From positions 27,393-91,392 of the forward strand of contig JAFDYF010000050.1 in the NCBI GenBank assembly GCA_018267575.1: DNA of 64,000 nt. Direction: 5' to 3'. This DNA is from Bacteroidota bacterium (GTDB taxonomy: Bacteria; Bacteroidota; Bacteroidia; Chitinophagales; Chitinophagaceae). Shown here in pieces: positions 57,301-64,000 of this stretch. The translations under genes were made by a program, and so were the position numbers. Within the stretch, counting starts at the first letter, position 1. Each line of letters begins with the position of its first letter. The notes beneath the pieces were generated by a model. That model was not told the origin of the DNA. It made no database searches and saw nothing but the letters and a program-made list of their open reading frames with translations.

Positions 57301-59415
57301 CATTGGAACCAGTTCTCTTTCCTATATTTAAATAATGGCACACCAGGATATAACCAATCTCATTTTTATCAGCATACGGAATCTGGGACTAACGAAATAT
57401 ATAACGATTCTGCAAGTAGGGTTTGGAAATATAGTACCGTATTAAATAGTTTGTATATCCCTAGCTTGATTTACCCCACAGCTTCAGGTCAACAATCATC
57501 GTATTATATAAGCATAAATAGTAAACCAAAAATAATTACAGGATGCTATTACAATGATATCATGTTCAATGTAATTGACCCGGAGACCTTTAAACTATGG
57601 CAAAACAATTATAGTGGTACTACCGGTTTATATAATAGCATCAATGAACCAGCAAGATGCCCCAATAATACCATTTATAACTTTGATTACTTATATACTG
57701 ATAGTGCCAATAGGAAAAAAGCGATGGACTTTATGGATAGTATTCCCAATGGCTACTTTGTAATTGTAAGACTGATGGTTTCCCCAAATGATTGGCAAAA
57801 CACCTATATCAATCAATGGAAAGCCGATACTGCAGTATATGGGTCCAACAACTCTCTTTACCATAAACTTTATTCTGCAGGTTTTTTTGCTCTTGACTCC
57901 TTTACAACAGCGCGAGCCCCTGCCTTTATCTATAAAAAAAATGATTTATCATTTGCACCCAAGTCAGTTATATCAAAGGGCATTTATGATCAGGCATTTC
58001 TATCAGATTACTGTCAAAGCTTAAGCCTATCGGGCACGGTAACCTCGCCATTGTTTGGTCCTGCCAAGCAGTGGACACAATTACATTGGTTGGGAAAAAG
58101 TATCGAAAGTCCATCAACTGATAGCACCCTTCTACAAGTAATTGGGGTAGATACACTCAATAACCAAACCACGCTATTTACCATAACCCCTGGCACTACC
58201 GATATGGATATATCTAGCATCAATGCAAAGCAATATCCATATCTGCAATTGAAGATGAACACTACAGATTCCGCTTATGGAACACCATATCAGTTAAAAT
58301 ACTGGCGACTCAACTATGTGCCCGTTCCTGAAGGCGCCATTGCACCAAACATTTATTTGGTTGCAAGTGATACACTCGAAGCGGGGCAACCACTTCAATT
58401 CGCTGTGGCCTTTAAAAACATAAGCCCATATGCTTTTGATAGTGTAGCCTTGTACCTGACCGTGCTCGACCACAATAATGTTTTACATGTAATAGACCTG
58501 CCAAAGAAAAAGCCATTGGTCAGTGGGGATACTTTGATTCTAAGTTATTCTTTTGACGCAAAAAATTTCCCGGGAGCAAATACACTGTATGTTGATTTTA
58601 ACCCGAACTATGCACAGCCAGAGCAATTCACCTTCAACAATTTTCTTTACCACAATTTTTATGTAAAGAAAGATACTTATAACCCACTTTTGGATGTCAC
58701 TTTTGATGGGGTCCATATCCTGAATCAGGATATAGTTTCTGCCAAACCGCATATATTGATTAAACTAACCGACGAATCAAAATACCTATTATTGAATGAT
58801 ACCTCAATGCTCAAGGTACAGGTAAGATATCCAGATGGTAGCCTGCACAATTATAATTTCAATACAGATACCCTTCGGTTTACCCCCGCTACCAGTGGCG
58901 GCAACAATGTAGCAACTATTGATTTTTATCCAATGTTTACCAATCAAATCAATGCCCAAGGTGATCAATACACTTTATATGTTACAGGCAAGGATGCTAG
59001 CGGAAACACTACTGGTGCCGTGCAATACCAGATATCCTTCACCGTGATCAATAAGGCAATGATATCCAACATGCTCAATTATCCCAACCCATTCTCTACC
59101 TCTACGGCATTTGTTTTTACCATTACAGGAAGTGAAGTGCCTCAAAATATAAAAATACAGATATTGACCATCACCGGTAAGGTGGTGAAGGAAATCACCA
59201 GTGATGAATTGGGACCACTACATGTAGGTACCAATATCACTCAATACAAATGGGACGGGACAGGCATGTATGGGGAAAGACTGGCCAACGGTGTTTATAT
59301 CTATCATGTAATTACGAACCTCAATGGAAAATCATTGGACAAATACCGCTCCGCCAATGATAATACAGACCAGTATTTCACAAAGGGCTACGGGAAAATG
59401 TACCTGATGCGATGA
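54334..59415 (+). CDS. Large C25 (gingipain-like) cysteine peptidase, PorU-type sortase-like
   Basis: A secreted protein of 1693 residues. A signal peptide (about residues 1-18, ending SHAQ) is followed by an N-terminal beta domain, a C25 caspase/gingipain-like domain (about 400-800) with the catalytic pair His642 in NYFGHSS and Cys672 in VNGCNAGNF, several Ig-like repeats (about 790-1550) and a C-terminal FlgD-like domain with NYPNPFS and WDGTGMYGERLANGVYIY. Gingipain relatives and the T9SS sortase PorU share this catalytic pair; the size exceeds PorU (about 1100-1300), matching the longer PorU2 type. Inference: it processes or anchors T9SS cargo together with the preceding PorV-like protein. 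The catalytic residues look intact. Confidence 0.82.
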   Translation: MKKIFTILLLMAAFCSHAQLYNNEWIDFSKTYYKFKIAADGLYRIPQSVIASAGLGSTPAQYFQLFRNGQEVPIYTSVASGPLGSSDYIEFWGRMNDGSADNVLYTNPAYQHTKKWSLETDTSVYFLTVNPTATTFHYNTINTDTTGNLLPVEPYFMYTASTAYRAQINAGYAQVVGEYLYSSTYDKGEFWGSYAVYPGASNALADTKTNLFLYTAGPSTATLRFGIVGQADNLRPSIQAIINNTVVKDTVLNSFNDLVTTTTIPTSLINSGTASIVYQNNCATPTDRVVVSFSDLTYPRQFDFGNQSNFYFELPAKASGYYLQVSDFNAGTAAPLLYDLSNGIRCNMIVVNNKYYAILPGSSSTRKLVMVSQDPSNINSVSSLTPKQFVNYANTSNQGNYLIISNPLLYSGGQSGGNPVAAYQQYRNSAAGGSFNAIVVDINELIDQFAFGIKNHPISIKNFLRFSRNKFASNPQYVFLIGHGLTYDQYRYNESNPNTPLLASVPTWGYPASDNLLSSADASSPVPLTPIGRLSVVSGAELQTYLQKMIEYEQAQQTAPNTVAGRGWMKNVVHVTGAADAFLGNVLCNYMNNYQQIIEDTLFGGNVTLFCDVSADVGTSIVNQQLSNLFTTGFSFLNYFGHSSAATLDYNLNDPSSYNNQGKYPVFFVNGCNAGNFFVFSQGRIQGGSKTLSETWSLANESGSIAFVASTSFSIVNYVNILINGLYNMITNQDYGKSLGIIQADAMQSLVNVAPGDYYAQTQAEQMVLHGDPALKLNNGLLPDYDVEASQVVISPSFVSIADTNFTVNAHLWNLGKAVSDSILIIVTRQYPNGTSTVLVQKKIPGIRTMDSISISVPILPTRDQGQNYISITVNADNKVPELTTANNSAKIGVYVYVNEAKPIYPYDYSIVSTQNQKIFASTADPLAPSKQYIMEMDTTALFNSPSLVSKTINSVGGALQFDPGISFRDSTVYYWRVSIAPTTTGGLYHWNQFSFLYLNNGTPGYNQSHFYQHTESGTNEIYNDSASRVWKYSTVLNSLYIPSLIYPTASGQQSSYYISINSKPKIITGCYYNDIMFNVIDPETFKLWQNNYSGTTGLYNSINEPARCPNNTIYNFDYLYTDSANRKKAMDFMDSIPNGYFVIVRLMVSPNDWQNTYINQWKADTAVYGSNNSLYHKLYSAGFFALDSFTTARAPAFIYKKNDLSFAPKSVISKGIYDQAFLSDYCQSLSLSGTVTSPLFGPAKQWTQLHWLGKSIESPSTDSTLLQVIGVDTLNNQTTLFTITPGTTDMDISSINAKQYPYLQLKMNTTDSAYGTPYQLKYWRLNYVPVPEGAIAPNIYLVASDTLEAGQPLQFAVAFKNISPYAFDSVALYLTVLDHNNVLHVIDLPKKKPLVSGDTLILSYSFDAKNFPGANTLYVDFNPNYAQPEQFTFNNFLYHNFYVKKDTYNPLLDVTFDGVHILNQDIVSAKPHILIKLTDESKYLLLNDTSMLKVQVRYPDGSLHNYNFNTDTLRFTPATSGGNNVATIDFYPMFTNQINAQGDQYTLYVTGKDASGNTTGAVQYQISFTVINKAMISNMLNYPNPFSTSTAFVFTITGSEVPQNIKIQILTITGKVVKEITSDELGPLHVGTNITQYKWDGTGMYGERLANGVYIYHVITNLNGKSLDKYRSANDNTDQYFTKGYGKMYLMR

Positions 59416-59421
59416 TATAAT

Positions 59422-59461
59422 CGAAAAGTATTTGCTGGTTATGCCAGCAAATACTTTTTCG
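59422..59461. terminator. Bidirectional terminator overlapping the GH125 3' end
   Basis: Arms CGAAAAGTATTTGCTGG and CCAGCAAATACTTTTTCG pair over about 17 bases with loop TTATG; T- and A-runs occur on each side. The loop begins with the TAA of the convergent GH125 gene, whose last codons form one arm. Confidence 0.85.
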
Positions 59462-60896
59462 TTTTAAATGTTTCCAGCACAAACTCACCGAACAAAGTGT
59501 TAGCCCATGCAAACCATTTTCTTGTGTAATTGGCCACATTGTCTTTATTAAAACTTTCGTGCATAAAACCAGTGCCTTCGTGGGATTGCTGCAGCATATT
59601 CAGACATAATTTTATTTCTTTATCATCTTTACTGGTGAGCCCACGCATAATAATACTGAGTGGCCAAATCATATTTAGCCCCGCATGTGGCCCTCCAATA
59701 CCTTCGCCGGCGCTTCCTTTAAAGAAAAATGGGTTTGAATCAGACAAAACCATTTTTCGGGTATTTTGGTAAATACCAAAACCAGAGGATTGCTTATCAA
59801 GTATAGACAAATCTGAATGATGGCTGGCACCTGCATCAAGATAAGGGAGCCCCAACAAAGAAGGCACATTCGCATCATCCATAAAAGTATGGTTACCGAA
59901 ACCATCTGCTTCATATGCAAATACCTTCCCAAATTTCGGATGGGCTACAATCGCATGCTTGGATAAGGCTGTCCCCAGTTCCTCTTTTAGGGCTAGGCAC
60001 TCATTGGAGAAACTGGAGTCTTTCAAAATCAATTTGGCCATTGAGGCAAGTTGATATAAAGACTGAAACGCAAAAAAATTATCTGCTATCAAAAAAGGGA
60101 ATATCGTTGCATCGTCACTGGGGCGGAACATGGAATGAATCAACCCCACTTTTTTTGTGGGATAGCCATAGCCGCCCATCGGCACACCATCGGTAGCCCA
60201 ATCCGTTTTACGCTGAAAAGTATAAGGGCCTTCCCCATCCTTACGTTGCTGCTCTTTAAAAGTTTTTACCACCAGCTTCATGGCTTGGAACCAATCCTGA
60301 TCGAAAGGAGAAACATCACCGCTTTCTTTCCAATATCCATGAGCCAAACGGATAGGATAACAAAGACTATCAATTTCCCATTTACGTTCATGGATACCCG
60401 GCTTCATGTCGGTAACATCCGTTGCTTTCCATTCGCTTATTTTGTTTTCATCCTTATAAAAAGCGTTTGCATACGGATCTTTCAATATGCATTTGGTTTG
60501 CCGGCGGATTACCCCTTCAATGAGTTGTTGAAGGCTTTTGTCTTCTTTGATCAATGGAAGATAAGGCCAAACCTGCGCCGAACTATCCCGAAGCCACATG
60601 GCATCAATATCGCCTGTGATCACATAGGTATCCGGTTTGCCATTGATCATCTCAAAATCAACCGTTGTATCGAGGGTATTGGGGAAACAATTTTCAAAAA
60701 GCCAGCCCATTTCTTTATTACCCATATTTTTTTTCACATGGGCAATCGTATTTTCAACGGCTACACTCTTGAACTTGCGTTGCGATTCCGGTATGCGGAC
60801 AATGGGAAATTCATTGAATGAAAAGAATGGCTTTTGCTTAACAAAAAAACCAGCCGATGCGAGTGATGCTTGCTGTAAAAATTTTCTGCGTTCCAT
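59439..60896 (-). CDS. GH125 exo-alpha-1,6-mannosidase-like protein
   Basis: A 485-residue glycoside hydrolase of family 125 (formerly DUF1237). The signature TGDIDAMWLRDSSAQVWPYL with the acidic residues typical of this family is at about residues 93-112, and the (alpha/alpha)6-barrel pattern continues with WEIDSLCYPIRLAHGYWK. Known members remove non-reducing alpha-1,6-mannose, for example from N-glycans or mannans. The N-terminus MERRKFLQQASLASAGFF resembles a twin-arginine signal (RRKFL), implying folded export. Transcription ends in the shared terminator. It is a stand-alone gene; a SusC/SusD pair is not visible nearby. Confidence 0.9.
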   Translation of the reverse strand: MERRKFLQQASLASAGFFVKQKPFFSFNEFPIVRIPESQRKFKSVAVENTIAHVKKNMGNKEMGWLFENCFPNTLDTTVDFEMINGKPDTYVITGDIDAMWLRDSSAQVWPYLPLIKEDKSLQQLIEGVIRRQTKCILKDPYANAFYKDENKISEWKATDVTDMKPGIHERKWEIDSLCYPIRLAHGYWKESGDVSPFDQDWFQAMKLVVKTFKEQQRKDGEGPYTFQRKTDWATDGVPMGGYGYPTKKVGLIHSMFRPSDDATIFPFLIADNFFAFQSLYQLASMAKLILKDSSFSNECLALKEELGTALSKHAIVAHPKFGKVFAYEADGFGNHTFMDDANVPSLLGLPYLDAGASHHSDLSILDKQSSGFGIYQNTRKMVLSDSNPFFFKGSAGEGIGGPHAGLNMIWPLSIIMRGLTSKDDKEIKLCLNMLQQSHEGTGFMHESFNKDNVANYTRKWFAWANTLFGEFVLETFKTKKYLLA

Positions 60897-61007
60897 AAAT
60901 GGTCAGTGGGTTTGAGTGATCGGAAACTTGCAAACTACATAAATAATAAATAGGTTGCATTAGGTATAACAAACTTAGCCTTTATATGGTTCCATAGCAT
61001 TCCACCT

Positions 61008-61026
61008 GTACAAGAGTGCGACGCAA
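61008..61026. repeat. Dispersed repeat, copy 2 (GTACAAGAG core)
   Basis: GTACAAGAGTGCGACGCAA matches copy 1 at 11904-11922 in 18 of 19 bases. It lies in the gap between the GH125 and permease genes. Confidence 0.5.
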
Positions 61027-61075
61027 GAAAAGCCCAATAGTAATCCTTAGCTGGTAACAAAAAAACAATTATAGA

Positions 61076-62419
61076 CTAGCTACTCTTAATTTCAACAGGG
61101 CTTTTTCCCCATAGATCTCTGGTAATATAATAAACGATGAGTCCGATGGCAATCAACGCCAGTCCTAACCAAACTACTTTTCCGGTTGAATAAAAAACAA
61201 ATAGCCAAATAATCAAAGAAAGTAGTACGGGTAATGGATAGAGCCACATTTTGAATGGTAGGTCCTTGGTACCCTTTCTTTTTCGTAGCTGCACTACTCC
61301 AATGGCCTGCGAAACAAACTGCACCAATATGCGCATAGCGAGGATGGCACTAATCACATCGGACAACTTGAACAACAAGCTGAAGATAAAACCCACGCCC
61401 CCGATAAATAATAAAGAAACATAAGGAAAATCTTTTGTCGGGTGAAGTTTGGCAAAAACGGGAAAAAACTTTCCATCGGCCGCAGCCGCATAAGGTACCC
61501 GCGAATAACCAAGCAATACAGCGAACAGGGATGCAAAAGCAATCCACATTACCAGCAAAGTGGCGATATTGGCTGCTCTGCTTCCATAAATTTTTTCCAT
61601 AAAAGTGCTGACGATAAAATTGGAATTCATCGCTTCCTGCCAAGGGATAACGCTAACTATACTCAGGTTCATGCACAGGTACAAAATAGCAATGCCGAAG
61701 ATGGAAATAAAAATACTTCGGGGGATATTGCGCTTCGGGTTAATAATCTCCCCACCGAGATGACAAACATTATAATAACCCAGATAACTGTAAATGGTTT
61801 TTACGGAAGCCTTTCCGATCAGTGCCATAAAGGCCAAACTAAAAAAATCGTCCTTGGCATCGGGCAAAAAATGGTACTCAACCGTTTTGTGAGTGAAGCC
61901 GCTAATGATAATCCAGAGAATAGTGATGACCACACCAGACCATAAAAGAACGGAGATTTTTCCAATGGTTTCGATGCGACGATACAACAAAAAAATTATC
62001 AATAGTACTACCAATCCCGAGAGTGCCTTCCTTTCCACATCACTCAAAGGCACCAGATAACAAAAATACTGAGCAAAGCCGATAGCCCCCGAAGCCACCA
62101 CCAATGGGGCTTGCAGGCAGGTCTGCCATACAAAAAGAAAAGACATTAACCGCCCTCCTTTTTTACCATAGGCTTCTTTTAAAAAGTTATAGCTCCCGCC
62201 AGCTAGTGGGTAAGCAGCACCGAGTTCGCTCCAGATCATGCCATCGATGAATGCGGTGGCAGCACCAAATATCCAGGCCCATAAAAAAAGATGACTGCCC
62301 ATCATTTTGATCACCATGGGCATAACCACAAAGGGGCCAATACCTACCATGTCAATCATGTTAATAGAAGAGGCTTGTAATAAACTGATGCGACGTTTTA
62401 AATCTGATTGATTATTCAA
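61076..62419 (-). CDS. APC-superfamily amino acid permease
   Basis: A 447-residue inner-membrane transporter with about 12 hydrophobic segments. Typical early motifs for amino-acid/polyamine/organocation permeases are present: NMIDMVGIGPFVVMPMVI in helix 1, AYPLAGGSYNFLKEAYGKKGG in helix 3 and the helix 6-8 region PWQEAMNS to RVPYAAAADGKFFP. The substrate cannot be named. It is followed by nothing co-directional within 200 bases and preceded at 36 bases by the aminotransferase, so the two may be co-transcribed and handle one amino acid. Confidence 0.85.
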   Translation of the reverse strand: MNNQSDLKRRISLLQASSINMIDMVGIGPFVVMPMVIKMMGSHLFLWAWIFGAATAFIDGMIWSELGAAYPLAGGSYNFLKEAYGKKGGRLMSFLFVWQTCLQAPLVVASGAIGFAQYFCYLVPLSDVERKALSGLVVLLIIFLLYRRIETIGKISVLLWSGVVITILWIIISGFTHKTVEYHFLPDAKDDFFSLAFMALIGKASVKTIYSYLGYYNVCHLGGEIINPKRNIPRSIFISIFGIAILYLCMNLSIVSVIPWQEAMNSNFIVSTFMEKIYGSRAANIATLLVMWIAFASLFAVLLGYSRVPYAAAADGKFFPVFAKLHPTKDFPYVSLLFIGGVGFIFSLLFKLSDVISAILAMRILVQFVSQAIGVVQLRKRKGTKDLPFKMWLYPLPVLLSLIIWLFVFYSTGKVVWLGLALIAIGLIVYYITRDLWGKSPVEIKSS

Positions 62420-62455
62420 TGTGAAAGTTCGATAATGATGAGTGAAGCGGTTTGA

Positions 62456-63754
62456 CTAGGCCATTTTTGCGAATTGCTCTATACCTTCTACCAACAAATC
62501 CAGATTCTTTTTGCTGGTATACACATTGGGGGTAACACGAACCCCTTTTATATTTTCCCACTCAATACCCACCGTGTGGATTTTATATTTGTCAAATAGA
62601 AAACTTTCTAGTTCCGATGGTTTTTTGCCTTCTACTCGAACGCTCCCAATAGCACAACCGAAACCAGGTTTCATGGATGTGCCCAATTTCACTTTAGGGA
62701 TATCTTTTATCTGGCTCATCCAATAGTTTTTAAGATATAGCAATCTCTGTTCTTTCCTTTGTGCACCAATCATATCATAAAACTCAATGGCTTTTCCGGT
62801 TGCTTCCTCAATGAAAAAAGGACGGGTACCCAAACTCTCAAATTTACGGATGTCCGTGCTTTTGGGGTCACCACCAGCAAAAAGGGGATAGACATTTTTG
62901 ATTTTATCTTTTTTCACATACAGCATTCCAGTGCCAATACAAGCCGTGAGCCATTTGTGCAGGCTAGTGCCAAAATAATCGCAACCCAATTCCGGCATCG
63001 TAAATTCAAAATGCGCAAAACTATGCGCTCCATCCACGAGCACCTCGATACCCTTGGCATGGGCTGCATCGGCAATTTTCCTCACGGGTATAATTTGCCC
63101 ATTCCAGTTAATGATATGCGTTACATGAACCACTTTTGTTTTAGGGGTAAAAGCGCTTATGTATTTATCGACCAAATAATCGGTATCCTCACTGGGCAAT
63201 TCCAGATTGATCCATACCAGTTTGATGCCATCACGCAGTTCTCGTTGCTTCCATGCATTGATCATGTTTGGGTAGTCTTGCTTAGTGAGCACTACCTCAT
63301 CACCCGCTTTTAGATCAAGACCAAATATGACGGTTTCCAGTGCCTCGGAAGCATTACGGTTCATGGCAATTTCTTCGGCATCGCATCCCGCTATCCTTGC
63401 CAAGTTTCTGCGGAGCGGTTCACGACCTTGATCGATGATACGCCACATATAATAACTTGGCGCTTCCATGGAAATATCATGATAACGCTTCATGGCATCC
63501 TGCACGATTTTAGGGGAGGGGGAGACACCCCCATTATTCAGATTGATGATATTGGGCGAAGTAGTAAAAGATTCCTGAACATAATACCAGAAATCTTCAT
63601 CGCTGGCCAGTTCTTTGGGGTCCCGGGAGTCCGCGTTTATCAATGCTTTGTGGAGATTCCGCCCCCAGGCAGGCTTTGTAAAGGAGGCAAGCAGGGCGGA
63701 AGCTGAAAATGTTCCAAAACTATTTAGGAATGAACGGCGGTTGAAGTCACCCAT
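62456..63754 (-). CDS. Tat-exported class V aminotransferase (isopenicillin N epimerase-like)
   Basis: A 432-residue PLP fold-type I protein of class V, related to cysteine desulfurases and isopenicillin N epimerase-like proteins. The catalytic lysine is Lys267 in GTSLHKWLTACIG, and the aspartate partner lies in VLVDGAHSFAHF near residue 240. Its N-terminus MGDFNRRSFLNSFGTFS is a twin-arginine signal, so the folded, PLP-loaded enzyme is probably exported to the periplasm, which is unusual for an aminotransferase. The APC permease gene follows 36 bases later on the same strand. Reaction unknown. Confidence 0.88.
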   Translation of the reverse strand: MGDFNRRSFLNSFGTFSASALLASFTKPAWGRNLHKALINADSRDPKELASDEDFWYYVQESFTTSPNIINLNNGGVSPSPKIVQDAMKRYHDISMEAPSYYMWRIIDQGREPLRRNLARIAGCDAEEIAMNRNASEALETVIFGLDLKAGDEVVLTKQDYPNMINAWKQRELRDGIKLVWINLELPSEDTDYLVDKYISAFTPKTKVVHVTHIINWNGQIIPVRKIADAAHAKGIEVLVDGAHSFAHFEFTMPELGCDYFGTSLHKWLTACIGTGMLYVKKDKIKNVYPLFAGGDPKSTDIRKFESLGTRPFFIEEATGKAIEFYDMIGAQRKEQRLLYLKNYWMSQIKDIPKVKLGTSMKPGFGCAIGSVRVEGKKPSELESFLFDKYKIHTVGIEWENIKGVRVTPNVYTSKKNLDLLVEGIEQFAKMA

Positions 63755-63878
63755 TGTCAGTTGGTTTGGTTTGAAGGTTAAATATACCGAAAGATGTTTG
63801 AACTATGATATGGGCAGTGTGCCAGCCCGGAGGGTTAGGCTTGTTAAAACCGTTCAGCAGTAAGCTTTTATAAATTCT

Positions 63879-63910
63879 TTTGGAACATCTTTTTTTGAAC
63901 CTTACTTTTG
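63879..63910 (+). promoter_or_regulatory. Promoter of tRNA-Gln
   Basis: TTTG (63879-63882), 20 bases and TACTTTTG (63903-63910) match the Bacteroidota consensus exactly. The expected start is about 25 bases before the tRNA. Confidence 0.7.
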
Positions 63911-63940
63911 CAAACCTTTGGCATAAGAGCAATGGGTAAT

Positions 63941-64000
63941 TGCCTGATAGTATAATGGTAGTACGACAGATTTTGGTTCTGTTTGTCTTGGTTCGAATCC
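63941..64000 (+). tRNA. tRNA-Gln (TTG), cut by the window end
   Basis: The 5' acceptor strand TGCCTGA, D-arm, anticodon stem ACAGA/TCTGT with loop TTTTGGT (anticodon TTG) and T-loop GGTTCGAATCC are visible; the 3' acceptor strand lies beyond the edge. Preceded by a consensus promoter. Confidence 0.85.

Overview
The window looks like the chromosome of a Bacteroidota bacterium, most likely a member of the Chitinophagaceae. The reasons are the promoter pattern TTTG-N17 to 20-TAnnTTTG in front of several genes, few obvious Shine-Dalgarno sites, a PorV-like/gingipain-like pair tied to type IX secretion, an ORF6N protein, the order rpsU-xerC-hpf-tRNAs-tuf-secE-nusG, and many short intergenic inverted repeats. 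No rRNA operon, insertion sequence, prophage or CRISPR array was seen. Apart from the two edges (a 5'-truncated ilvD and a tRNA-Gln cut by the window end) the genes are intact.

Region 1 (1-29.6 kb) is mainly amino-acid and nitrogen metabolism. A branched-chain amino-acid operon (ilvD, ilvB, ilvN, ilvC) carries three passengers: a DinB-fold protein, an ORF6N protein and a methyltransferase. Next come both glutamate synthase subunits (gltB, gltD), an outer-membrane porin with an ammonium transporter, a Na+/H+ antiporter, and PEP carboxylase divergent from thrA-thrB-thrC. These fit together: Amt brings in ammonium, GltBD makes glutamate as amino donor, Ppc makes oxaloacetate for aspartate, ThrABC turns aspartate into threonine, and threonine can feed isoleucine through the Ilv enzymes. 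A short Thr/Ile-rich leader peptide reads like an attenuator in front of thrA. A GH9 glycosidase fused to a polysaccharide deacetylase closes the region.

Region 2 (29.9-42.1 kb, minus strand) is the transcription/translation block. Reading in the direction of transcription: rpsU, xerC, hpf, tRNA-Thr, tRNA-Tyr, tRNA-Gly, tRNA-Thr, tuf, tRNA-Trp, secE, nusG, then rplK, rplA, rplJ, rplL and rpoB. Two departures from the usual layout stand out. A histone H1-like gene on the opposite strand separates nusG from rplK. Also, rpoB is closed by its own terminator and is not followed by rpoC.

Region 3 (42.1-49.7 kb) holds riboflavin synthase, a fatty-acid desaturase, two SAM methyltransferases, a GtrB/DPM1-type glycosyltransferase and two polytopic GT-C-like membrane proteins; it is probably a cell-envelope glycan or lipid modification cluster. 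Region 4 (49.7-64 kb) has hscA and tyrS, the PorV-like protein with a very large C25-peptidase PorU-like protein, a GH125 alpha-mannosidase, an APC permease, a Tat-exported class V aminotransferase and the start of tRNA-Gln.

Most of the window is housekeeping. The best candidates for something new are the rearranged rpoB/nusG neighbourhood, the thr leader, the GH9-CE4 fusion, the PorV/PorU-like pair, the envelope cluster and a set of perfect palindromes whose function is unknown.
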